A stretch of DNA of 64,000 nt, from IMG/VR virus record IMGVR_UViG_3300036766_000686, positions 1 to 64,000 of that record. One strand, 5' to 3'. Both the position numbers and the translations under genes were made by a program. This DNA comes from a virus. The notes beneath the pieces are model-generated. The model was not told where the DNA came from, did not search any database, and was given only the letters and a program-made list of their open reading frames with translations. Positions 31,958 through 39,807 of the stretch are shown piece by piece (the first letter of the stretch is position 1; the number at the start of each line of letters is the position of its first letter).

Positions 31958-34900
31958 ACGCCTCAACCTTTTCGTGCTTATCGAGTGACCACGCCCCTCC
32001 GTCTATCCCGTGTAAAATCGTCTTGATCAATGCTCCGTTTTTGATGCTAGGTTTCAACTCTCTCCACGAGGACGCGAAACACAAGACGCGCAAAAACTCG
32101 CCATTGCAAGCGAGCCCAAACCTGCCCATCGCACGCCCTTCTTTGTCAAAAAGTTCCGACACCCTCGCCACAACTCCTATCACCTTTGCCCTCTTGTCGC
32201 TCAGTCTTACAACCCCCGCTCTCCCCAGTTTCTTATCCGCTCGATTATTCCACTCCCTCAAAGTCGCAGGGTGTTCGAGGAACAACTGCTCCGCATAGGA
32301 CTTAATAGACTTGTCGTCCATCAACTTTCGAATGTCCGCTAGATAGTTGATGTAAACATTATGCCACTCCGCAGACACGTCTCCGCAGACAAGCAACGGG
32401 ACTCCATAATCTATGACTGGGCGAAACTCCTCGTATAAGTTCCAATCGAGCTTCGCCCACAACGTCGTTCCGCTTGCGCCCTCCAGCAAGACCTTCAACC
32501 ACTTTCGGTCCCACCCCTTGTGCTCTCTCTCCTTCTCAGTCCCGGGAATGTTTTCTGCCAACGTCGTGTCCCCGACAAGTCTTTCCTGAAAATCTTTCAC
32601 AGCCCCAGCAAGGTAAACCGTTCCCGTCTCCGCAAACAACTCCTCCGATACATCGAATAAAGCTACCTTGACCTTTTCGTTGATGAATCCTTCAAGGTCC
32701 ACGAGCGGGTGGGGCAACATGGCAATAGGATTTATTTCAGCGGCAACCGTCAAGCGTTCCCTCTCGGAATACTGAGGCGCGGAGTGAAGGCGCGCACCAA
32801 AAGCTTTAACAAACTCCTCCTCTTTCCCTTTTGCCACGTAGGTCCAGAAGGCTTCGAAGTTCTCCACGACCCACTTGGGATTCACGAGCAGCGAATCCAG
32901 GGCTCCCGACTTCGCCAACACGAGCACCGTTCTCTTTGTAACAGCCCTTCCCCTCCGTCGCAAAAAATCAACAAGGTCAGCGTAAGCGCCCCCCTTACCG
33001 CGCTCCTCAACGATTGATTGCGCTCCAGCTTCTCCAACCCCTTTGATATGCAACAACGACCCGACAATGCACTCCCCATCTTTGTCGAGGGCAAAGCGGG
33101 CGCTGGACTTGTTGATATCGGGAAAGCGAACTGTGACTCCGTGCCTCTCCGCGTCCTTAGCGTATCGTCTAACCTGATCAAGGTCGGGTTCGTTCGCCAA
33201 CAACGCCCAATAGAACTCCAGCGCCCAATGACATTTCAAATACATGGTCCAATACGAGTGCAACGAATAGGAGACGGCATGGGAGTTATGAGAAACAAGC
33301 CCGTTAGCTAAGGTGAATAAATGATCTCCCCCAACTTCGATATCAACCACCGGTCGCACACCCGCGTCCTCCCAGCGTACAAGTCTCCGATAAGAGTAAG
33401 TCCGAAAGGCGGGTCCTTCAGTATTCGAAGCACAGGAAGTTCCCAAACTTTGCGCAAATTTCCGGATGTGGAAAAGCAGTCTATCGACAAACGAACCAAA
33501 GATTTTTTTTGTTTTATTTTGATCCAACGGTCTAAAGCATCGTCCCTCTCTGCTGTTATCTGAAAACGATCTTCTCCCCATAAAGGTTGGAAATGGTGAA
33601 GCCCATCTACCTCGATTAAAAAAGGGCCAACGAAATCTACTTGCCGAACCATTGTTCCTATCCGTATTTGGACATTTCTCTTGAAGGTTGATTGATCCAA
33701 CAAGCTCCAAATTTTTTCTTCCATATGAGAAACCGTCTTCCGTCTTATTTCTCCCGTCGCCATTCGTGCCGACAGCCGTCTCCCTATCTCTTGAATTTTT
33801 TCCGGGTTTCTCGTCCGCCACTCTTTTAGGCGCCGCGACCGAGCTTCCAAAATGTCTTGTCGAGAAGAGGTTTTTTTCGCCGTTAGTCTCGCCCACTCGA
33901 TTATCTTGGCCCTCTCGGCAGGATCGGCCCACCTCTTGCGACAGTTCTCCGCTCGAATATTCAACTTCACTTGTTGGCATACCGTACAGTGTTTTAAGTG
34001 CTCGGTCTTTTGCGACCTCACTTGAAAACTCTGGCCGCAAAGTGTCTTCCATCCTCCGAACTTTCGTTTCATCGACAAGCAATCCGGACACGTCCGCTGA
34101 TGGTCGATAACTTTTTTCATTCCTCGAAGTTCCTGCCCACACCTCGTCTTGTAGAACACACAAGCCTTCCTCAATAATTTCTCTGGTGCTGCATATCCCT
34201 CGTTCGGTTTGCCATCTGTGCCCGAGAGTGCATACCGTTGTTGAACCATCATCAAACTCCAACCTAACCGTTGGCCTGTATTCAATCGGCCAAATATGAA
34301 TTACTTTTTGAGTTGTAGGTTTGCCGTTTAAGAACCCAAATATCTTGTCGCCAGCACGTAACTGCCCGATCTCCTTCTCTCCTTCAACCGTAGCGACTTT
34401 TTCGGATATGTCAATACACTTGTTGAAACCGTATCGTCCGAATTTCACAATGGCATCCCACAACTCGTTTCCCACATGCGCGCTCATATCGGGGGTTCGC
34501 TTCGCGCAACCATCAAGAAACATCTTGCGAAAATCCTCGATTGCGGCGGCGCCTTCGGACTTGCCGATCTTCTTCCTCAATCTATCAGCTTCCTCAGCAG
34601 AGAACCCCGCTACGTCCGTTGCAATCTTGATCACCTGCTCTTGGAATATCAGCAGCCCGAAAGTTTCCTTCGTAATTGCTCCAACTTTGGGGTGGAATAG
34701 TTGCTCCTCTGTGCGCTCAGGCCTCTCTTGTCGAAGTTTGTACTCCGTAGCGAAATCTTTGGCGCCGGGGCGATTTACTGCGTTTAAGTTCACCACATCG
34801 TTAAAGCCCTTGAACGTAAGCCCCAAGGAACAACGGTGAGCGGACGAACTATCAAACTGAAATACTCCTACGAAATCGTGTCCCGTGAACGCTTCTAGCG

Positions 34901-36821
34901 TCTTGGGATCGTCAAGAGGAATACCGTATAACGCGAACGCGGGGGAGACTTGTTTGATGGCTTGCTCGGCTTCGCTCAGTACCGTCACCGTACGGGAGGA
35001 TAAGACGTCTATCTTAATGAGCCCCAACCCTTCAATGCCTTCCATGTCAAACGCCGTTACCACTCCCTTGTTACGGACCTCGATCGGACAGGTATTAACG
35101 ATAGGCTCTGGCGCAACAACAACCCCCGCCGCATGAACGCCAAAGGATTTCGTAAGTCCCTCCAGCGCCACAGCGTGTGCAACCACAGAAGGATTTTCCG
35201 CGGCGAACTTCTTAAAAATGTCCTTGTCTTTTAGCGCCTTCTCGATTGCTCCTCGATCGTCTTGCGGCTCGATAGCGGAGGCGGCAATCGAGACGGACTG
35301 GTAAGGAACGTCAAAAACGCGCGCAACGTCTCGCAATACCGCCTTGCCGTTCATCCTGCCGAGGGTCCCGATCAACGCAACTTTTTCCTCTCCGTACTTC
35401 TCCTTCAAATATTCAACGATCTCTCCGCGCCTGTCCGCACTAAAATCAATGTCACAGTCAGGCATGTTGATACGCCCCGGGGAGATAAATCGTTCAAACA
35501 TCAAGTCAAATACGATCGGGTCAACGTCGGTTATCCCGAGTAAATACGAAATGAGGGACCCCGCCGCGCTTCCTCGTCCCGGACCTTTTGCTATCCCATG
35601 CTCCCGCGCCCACCTACATACGTCGTATAAGATCAAGAAGTAATCCACGAATCCGTATTTACCCAGCACCTTCAACTCCCGCGCCACTCGCGCGGTATAA
35701 CTATCGAACTGAGCAGAGGGCAGCTTGTCGAGCCCGCGCGCCCTTATCCCCTCCCCCGCTAAGTTTATCAAATACTCAGCAGAGGATAAGAAGGGAGGAG
35801 GCAAGGATACATGAGGTAATCGAGCTTTCAAAGGATCAATAACTATTCGCGCGCTACACCTTTCGGCAAGTTCCACAGTATTGCGCAACGATTGTTCCAC
35901 TAAGTGCTCAGGAATGTGATGGTGATACTCTGAAAACCCATGCCGCATTTCCTCAGCGGACTTGAGGAAATACTGTGTGCCATCGAATGTAAAGCGATCG
36001 TCCGTTGCCATCGTCGCCTTCGTGCCTATCGCCAACATGACCTCGTGGTGCGCCGCGTCTTGCTCCCGCAAGTAATGAGCGTCTTGAGTTGCTAACAGTT
36101 TGCACTTCCCGCCCGTCAGTGCCAGACAATCCAACGCGAACTGATTTACCCGTTGTTGCCTTGCCTCGCGTAAATCGTGAGGCATGATTTCAAGGTAAAG
36201 GTTCTCCCCGAAGGTATCGTAAAGCATGGAAAACGCTAAGTCCAAATCTTGTGATCTTTTCTCAATCAACGCTCCATTGATCACCGATCCCGCGCACCCC
36301 GTTCCCACAGCAAGCCCTTTGCTCATAGAGCATAGGAACTGTAAATCTATTCTAGGTTTATAATAGAATCCTTCAAGCCACGCCTTGCTCGATAGTGCAT
36401 ACAAGTTCCTAAGCCCTTCGTCGTCCAGAGCCCACACCGTCAAGTGTTCAACGCGCCTGATGCCCTTCTCCTTTTCTATCTTCTTAATCTCCTCGCGTGT
36501 TCTCTTGCGCTTACCGGAGAAATCAGGATTTACAACGAATAGCTCCCCGCTCGTTTCTTCTTCGTATTTTTCAGCGTCCTCAAGTCCCCGCTGTTTCATG
36601 TCCTTGCCAACGTAGAACTCGACGCCATAGACAGGCTTGACCCCATGCTTATTGCACTGAGCGGTCAACAGGTACGCCCCACGGATCGTTCCGTGATCAG
36701 TCAACGCAATCGCGCCATCTCCTCGCTTCGCCGCAGCTTGAACATAGTCCTCGACACGGGCGCACCCGTCCAGCGCACTCATATCCGAATGAACGTGAAG
36801 GTGGACGAACTCACCGCCCAT
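31950..36821 (-). CDS. dnaE: DNA polymerase III alpha subunit (DnaE), intein-containing
   Basis: 1623 aa precursor from ATG 36821 (GGAGG 7 nt upstream); about 1245 aa after splicing. The N-terminal PHP domain (FVHLHVHSDMS, LTDHGTI) is followed by the C-family palm with PDCDIDFSADRRGEIVEYL and VFQFDSSSAHR, then fingers and an OB-type C-terminus. The intein interrupts YGFNK/SHAVSYS, a highly conserved loop used by other DnaE inteins. Replicates the phage genome. T4-like recombination genes surround it, but the polymerase is bacterial-type family C, not family B. Confidence 0.92.
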   Translation of the reverse strand: MGGEFVHLHVHSDMSALDGCARVEDYVQAAAKRGDGAIALTDHGTIRGAYLLTAQCNKHGVKPVYGVEFYVGKDMKQRGLEDAEKYEEETSGELFVVNPDFSGKRKRTREEIKKIEKEKGIRRVEHLTVWALDDEGLRNLYALSSKAWLEGFYYKPRIDLQFLCSMSKGLAVGTGCAGSVINGALIEKRSQDLDLAFSMLYDTFGENLYLEIMPHDLREARQQRVNQFALDCLALTGGKCKLLATQDAHYLREQDAAHHEVMLAIGTKATMATDDRFTFDGTQYFLKSAEEMRHGFSEYHHHIPEHLVEQSLRNTVELAERCSARIVIDPLKARLPHVSLPPPFLSSAEYLINLAGEGIRARGLDKLPSAQFDSYTARVARELKVLGKYGFVDYFLILYDVCRWAREHGIAKGPGRGSAAGSLISYLLGITDVDPIVFDLMFERFISPGRINMPDCDIDFSADRRGEIVEYLKEKYGEEKVALIGTLGRMNGKAVLRDVARVFDVPYQSVSIAASAIEPQDDRGAIEKALKDKDIFKKFAAENPSVVAHAVALEGLTKSFGVHAAGVVVAPEPIVNTCPIEVRNKGVVTAFDMEGIEGLGLIKIDVLSSRTVTVLSEAEQAIKQVSPAFALYGIPLDDPKTLEAFTGHDFVGVFQFDSSSAHRCSLGLTFKGFNDVVNLNAVNRPGAKDFATEYKLRQERPERTEEQLFHPKVGAITKETFGLLIFQEQVIKIATDVAGFSAEEADRLRKKIGKSEGAAAIEDFRKMFLDGCAKRTPDMSAHVGNELWDAIVKFGRYGFNKCIDISEKVATVEGEKEIGQLRAGDKIFGFLNGKPTTQKVIHIWPIEYRPTVRLEFDDGSTTVCTLGHRWQTERGICSTREIIEEGLCVLQDEVWAGTSRNEKSYRPSADVSGLLVDETKVRRMEDTLRPEFSSEVAKDRALKTLYGMPTSEVEYSSGELSQEVGRSCREGQDNRVGETNGEKNLFSTRHFGSSVAAPKRVADEKPGKNSRDRETAVGTNGDGRNKTEDGFSYGRKNLELVGSINLQEKCPNTDRNNGSASRFRWPFFNRGRWASPFPTFMGRRSFSDNSREGRCFRPLDQNKTKKIFGSFVDRLLFHIRKFAQSLGTSCASNTEGPAFRTYSYRRLVRWEDAGVRPVVDIEVGGDHLFTLANGLVSHNSHAVSYSLHSYWTMYLKCHWALEFYWALLANEPDLDQVRRYAKDAERHGVTVRFPDINKSSARFALDKDGECIVGSLLHIKGVGEAGAQSIVEERGKGGAYADLVDFLRRRGRAVTKRTVLVLAKSGALDSLLVNPKWVVENFEAFWTYVAKGKEEEFVKAFGARLHSAPQYSERERLTVAAEINPIAMLPHPLVDLEGFINEKVKVALFDVSEELFAETGTVYLAGAVKDFQERLVGDTTLAENIPGTEKEREHKGWDRKWLKVLLEGASGTTLWAKLDWNLYEEFRPVIDYGVPLLVCGDVSAEWHNVYINYLADIRKLMDDKSIKSYAEQLFLEHPATLREWNNRADKKLGRAGVVRLSDKRAKVIGVVARVSELFDKEGRAMGRFGLACNGEFLRVLCFASSWRELKPSIKNGALIKTILHGIDGGAWSLDKHEKVEAYE
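33285..34418 (-). other. DnaE intein, 378 aa, open over its full length
   Basis: Starts at Cys1 (codon 34416-34418) after FNK and ends at Asn (codon 33285-33287) before Ser+1. Block A CIDISEKVATVEG and block B TVCTLGHRWQT are N-terminal; block F VVDIEVGGDHLFTLANG and block G LVSHN are C-terminal. Roughly 95 + 45 residues form the splicing domain. The remaining about 235 residues show no LAGLIDADG or HNH motif and look unstructured. In the +1 frame this stretch encodes a separate nuclease (33308-34252). Confidence 0.88.
33308..34252 (-). CDS. Homing endonuclease nested in the +1 frame inside the dnaE intein
   Basis: 314 aa. ATG 34252 (or 34249) is preceded by GGAG at 4-7 nt. The first about 30 residues overlap intein block B and may be poorly constrained. 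Two similar zinc fingers follow (Cys38/His51/Cys55/Cys58 and Cys72/His85 or 88/Cys89/Cys92), then basic helices. The nuclease domain has EEKIWSLLDQSTFKRN, RQVDFV and FLIEVDGLHHF (Glu178-179, Asp206, Glu214, Asp216), the pattern of Vsr/DUF559 or EDxHD homing nucleases. Entirely contained in the intein coding region and ends 8 codons before the splice site. Confidence 0.8.
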   Translation of the reverse strand: MMVQQRYALSGTDGKPNEGYAAPEKLLRKACVFYKTRCGQELRGMKKVIDHQRTCPDCLSMKRKFGGWKTLCGQSFQVRSQKTEHLKHCTVCQQVKLNIRAENCRKRWADPAERAKIIEWARLTAKKTSSRQDILEARSRRLKEWRTRNPEKIQEIGRRLSARMATGEIRRKTVSHMEEKIWSLLDQSTFKRNVQIRIGTMVRQVDFVGPFLIEVDGLHHFQPLWGEDRFQITAERDDALDRWIKIKQKKSLVRLSIDCFSTSGNLRKVWELPVLRILKDPPFGLTLIGDLYAGRTRVCDRWLISKLGEIIYSP

Positions 36822-37626
36822 AATAACCCTCCGCAATCACGGCAAACGCCTTCCCGCACCTACGCGCCTCGTAAGCTGTAGACATATAAAGTCTAAGCGT
36901 TGTAAACCTCGCCTCCGCAATACGACAACGAAACGGGGGAACACAGTTGTTTAAGCGCTCAGCAATCTCGACACGCCAACGTCTTACCCCGATTATTCTT
37001 GTCATCGCCCCACCCTTCCAATCCTCGAACGTGCAAACAACGCGCGGGGTATGTTCAAGTCTTAGGACTTCACGAGGACGGGTGTCTATGCGATACAGCG
37101 ACCCTTCGATCGCCGCAACATATCTCTCCTCGCCCTTCTCCCCCAACACGTATGCCGCGGGGTGCGCAAGTTCAAGGCCGCTTAGGAAATGCTGGAATAG
37201 CTTTTCACCACGCCTCTCCATGCGCTCTCGGGCAAAGCGCTCCATCATTTTCGAGCGTCCTCTATCCAATGTCGCCCTCGTCCGCTCCGCGTTTATTCTA
37301 TCCACCCGCTCCTCATTCAACGGTCCGACAACGCCTTGCTTCCTCAAGCGCTCGACCCTACGCATCCAACTTTTTATCTGCCCTATCTCCCGCCTTCTGC
37401 TTACGAACCTCTCCGTTTCTATCTCGTTTAGTTTGCAATAAGTTCGGAAGCGTTCACATGCTGTCCGAAACTCACACCTTCCGACGTTGTTTCCTCGCGA
37501 AGGCAACCCGTGTATCGTGTTACGCTTGATGCCTTCGCACCTTTCCGCTCCGATGGCGAACGCGCCGAAGCATCGAGGAACCACGCGTGCGGATATTAAC
37601 TTGTGTTTACTTTTCTTATACTTCAC
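36811..37626 (-). CDS. Unknown protein with Cys cluster
   Basis: 271 aa, GTG start 37626 overlapping the previous gene by 11 nt. The N-terminal part has CFGAFAIGAERC and RCEFRTACERFRTYC, Cys patterns like those in the SSB. The middle is very basic and helical (RVERLRKQGVVG, RFARERMERRGEKL). DNA binding is likely. Directly upstream of dnaE and overlapping its start. Confidence 0.55.
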   Translation of the reverse strand: MKYKKSKHKLISARVVPRCFGAFAIGAERCEGIKRNTIHGLPSRGNNVGRCEFRTACERFRTYCKLNEIETERFVSRRREIGQIKSWMRRVERLRKQGVVGPLNEERVDRINAERTRATLDRGRSKMMERFARERMERRGEKLFQHFLSGLELAHPAAYVLGEKGEERYVAAIEGSLYRIDTRPREVLRLEHTPRVVCTFEDWKGGAMTRIIGVRRWRVEIAERLNNCVPPFRCRIAEARFTTLRLYMSTAYEARRCGKAFAVIAEGYYGR

Positions 37627-38194
37627 GTTTCCCGTACCCGAGGGGGTCGCGCCACCCGGGCGCCATCACGTCGGACTTGGTTCGCTCTCGAACCCACTCC
37701 TCTGTGTTTCTCTGTAATACTCCAATCAATTCTCGTTTAGTCACTCCCCATTCCTTCTCCAAATAATCGACAAGTCTTTTAATAAATCTATTCTCCTGCT
37801 CTCCTACCCCACCGCATACTTCAACCGACTTCACAAGCGTCCTTAAGTTCAAAGCGTTTTCCCCCTCTACCCTAAACACTTCCTTCCACCACTCCCTCCA
37901 CTTAGCTATCAGCGCCATGTCCGCATTCGTCCGCTTTTTATCTCGCAACATTTTCGCCATCGAATACGGTGTTTCCCCTTCCAACTCTTGAGGGAATAGG
38001 GGAGCTTGTTGAGACCTGAGCCCGCCCCGTTCTATGTCGTCCTCGACGACCCTAAGCCACTTCGTCCTTCCTTCTTCCGTCTGCAAAGTTATCTTCCATA
38101 GTTCGCTCAAGGTCTTTGGCGGTACGCCTACACTCGATAAGGCGCCCTCGCAGTTTGTTGACCCGTTCGCTGCCCTTCCTTCGCTCTCCATCAT
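37616..38194 (-). CDS. Unknown protein of the replication block
   Basis: 192 aa. ATG 38194 is preceded by GGAGG at 6 nt, which supports the unusually long 143 nt overlap with the preceding gene. Helical, Trp-rich (LSELWKITLQTEEGRTKWL, IAKWREWWKEVF). It could be a helicase loader or accessory factor by position only. Confidence 0.5.
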   Translation of the reverse strand: MMESEGRAANGSTNCEGALSSVGVPPKTLSELWKITLQTEEGRTKWLRVVEDDIERGGLRSQQAPLFPQELEGETPYSMAKMLRDKKRTNADMALIAKWREWWKEVFRVEGENALNLRTLVKSVEVCGGVGEQENRFIKRLVDYLEKEWGVTKRELIGVLQRNTEEWVRERTKSDVMAPGWRDPLGYGKREV

Positions 38195-39581
38195 CTATTG
38201 CCTCCAGTTCCTTTAGGATTGCTTGTTGCTCTAGGTTTATCTCGCCTATTCTACCTTGAGCCTTCGAACGTTCCTGCATCCGCTTCCCCCTGAGCCACCA
38301 GCGGTTCAGGTTCTTTTCAAACATCTGGATAGGGTGCCCTGCTTTCCTAAGCCATTCATCGTCCCGCGTTGACCAATACCCGAACGCTGCCCACGTTACA
38401 ACGTCGTAGGCGCTTATCCCTTCGTCCTTCGCTACCATCGACGCCCACTTGGGAATCGAGGACAAAGTTCGCTCGTGAGAAGGAACCAACGAGTAGCGTC
38501 CCGCCTCTGCTTTTTTCATGCCTTCATCAATCGCGCCTACAACCTCATCAATCGAAATCGTGCCGTTCCTGCGCTTGAAGGCACAAGCAGGCTCAAGGAT
38601 TCGCGCAGAAGCTACGGCGTGTATAGACGGGAAAGGTTGGGGGGTGTTGTTGTGGGACTCAGCATACGCAAACACGACCTCGGGGGTAATGCCCGCTTCC
38701 AAGCAACTCACTCCGATCTTGAAACAAGCATCCCTCCAAGTCCCCGTGCCCTTGAGGAACTTCTCCCCAGTGCGCTTCCCGCGTATCGCAACGTAAAGCC
38801 GGAACACTTCGTCCTCGAGGACTTTCCTCACCCGAGACGTTTCCTCGGCCTCGCTCACCCCGCTCGCCTGCAGTTGCGCAAGCAACGAGGCGCGCCCTGC
38901 TGTGTCGAGTCCGAAAAGTTCGGAGCAGGCGGGAGCGAAGTTTTCGACGACCCTGACCAGCTTGCCTTCCCTGCTGGCGTTGCGCTTTGCTGTGCCCGTT
39001 CCTTGGGTTCGCTTGGTAGCTCGCGGTTGAGGTTTGTCAAACTCGCTTACGCTCGTTTGTATGTTCGCTTTTGAATTTAGATTCTTAACTCTTAAATTCT
39101 TAACTCTTAAATTCTTAACTCTTAAATTCTCTTTACTTGCTAACGCAAGTAAGGGGGGCGCGTGACGGTCTGTGACGGCATCGTCACACTTCGTCACATG
39201 ACCCTCCTCGCCTTGCTCTTTGTGACGGCCTGTGACGGCATCGTCACACTTCGTCACACCGTTCACCACTGGGGTTCGTTTTGTGCGCCATCGTTGCGTT
39301 CGTTCCGCTCCAGACAGGGGCGGCGGTTCAACTTTCAAAGCTCGTGTCCTCGAGGTTAACAATTCGCCCAGTTCGATGCACTCCTTCAACCCTATCTCCA
39401 CAATTTCTTTCGGTAAGCTCGTGAAATATTCCACCACTTCGTTCAGGCTTTTATTCTCAATATTCGCGTGATTTTTTGCTGTTTTGATTAACGTGGCTAT
39501 CAATGCTTGGGCTTCCCAACTCAGTAAAATATTCCCCGCCGCCTCGTCTTTGAGGCGAACGTGTTGAGGAGCGTCACTCAT
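38052..39581 (-). CDS. Putative replication-associated protein, unknown family
   Basis: 509 aa. An acidic helical N-terminus leads into a basic low-complexity section with repeats (three LRVKN units; VTKCDDAVT twice). A folded middle (about residues 200-300, with RVRKVLEDEVFRLYVAIRG) and a C-terminal coiled coil (LEQQAILKELEAIDDGERR) follow. The DNA repeats inside could be binding sites. Position between UvsW and dnaE suggests replication initiation or primosome function, but no motif confirms it. Confidence 0.5.
   Translation of the reverse strand: MSDAPQHVRLKDEAAGNILLSWEAQALIATLIKTAKNHANIENKSLNEVVEYFTSLPKEIVEIGLKECIELGELLTSRTRALKVEPPPLSGAERTQRWRTKRTPVVNGVTKCDDAVTGRHKEQGEEGHVTKCDDAVTDRHAPPLLALASKENLRVKNLRVKNLRVKNLNSKANIQTSVSEFDKPQPRATKRTQGTGTAKRNASREGKLVRVVENFAPACSELFGLDTAGRASLLAQLQASGVSEAEETSRVRKVLEDEVFRLYVAIRGKRTGEKFLKGTGTWRDACFKIGVSCLEAGITPEVVFAYAESHNNTPQPFPSIHAVASARILEPACAFKRRNGTISIDEVVGAIDEGMKKAEAGRYSLVPSHERTLSSIPKWASMVAKDEGISAYDVVTWAAFGYWSTRDDEWLRKAGHPIQMFEKNLNRWWLRGKRMQERSKAQGRIGEINLEQQAILKELEAIDDGERRKGSERVNKLRGRLIECRRTAKDLERTMEDNFADGRRKDEVA
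39081..39129. repeat. 15 bp tandem repeat, three copies
   Basis: ATTCTTAACTCTTAA repeated in frame; encodes the LRVKN units of the 38052-39581 protein. AT-rich compared with its surroundings. Confidence 0.85.
39166..39260. repeat. Two direct copies of a palindromic TGTGACG element
   Basis: TGTGACGGCATCGTCACA followed by CTTCGTCACA occurs near 39169 and again near 39229, inside the 38052-39581 gene. TGTGACG/CGTCACA arms make each copy palindromic, like a repressor or initiator binding site. Confidence 0.65.
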
Positions 39582-39807
39582 GGAGCGACCTCACAGAAAA
39601 GGGTGGCCTCCCTCTCCGATAGGGTATTTAGTTGCGCGATTAGGGGGGGGCGAAACCACGCAACATGGACGGGGACAAGCAATAAACCCCGACTATATGC
39701 GCCCGATCTTGGGGAGAGGGAGGCATAAAAACTTTCGCAAAGTTTCGTCATAGGTGCTTGTGAACGCTAAGAATAAATCGAATAAATCAAAAAGTAAATA
39801 AAAATCG
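39582..39807. other. Intergenic region with a 12 bp inverted repeat
   Basis: Separates the helicase gene from the next operon. Perfect arms GCCTCCCTCTCC (39606-39617) and GGAGAGGGAGGC (39713-39724) enclose 95 nt. A small AAACTTT/AAAGTTT hairpin near 39730-39747 is followed by T residues on the minus strand and may terminate the helicase transcript. The right end is very AT-rich and could hold a promoter. No gene seen. Confidence 0.6.

Noticed and set aside
33688-34110. 140 aa plus-strand frame inside the intein
   Set aside because: Antisense to the two open minus-strand frames; its openness follows from their codon content.
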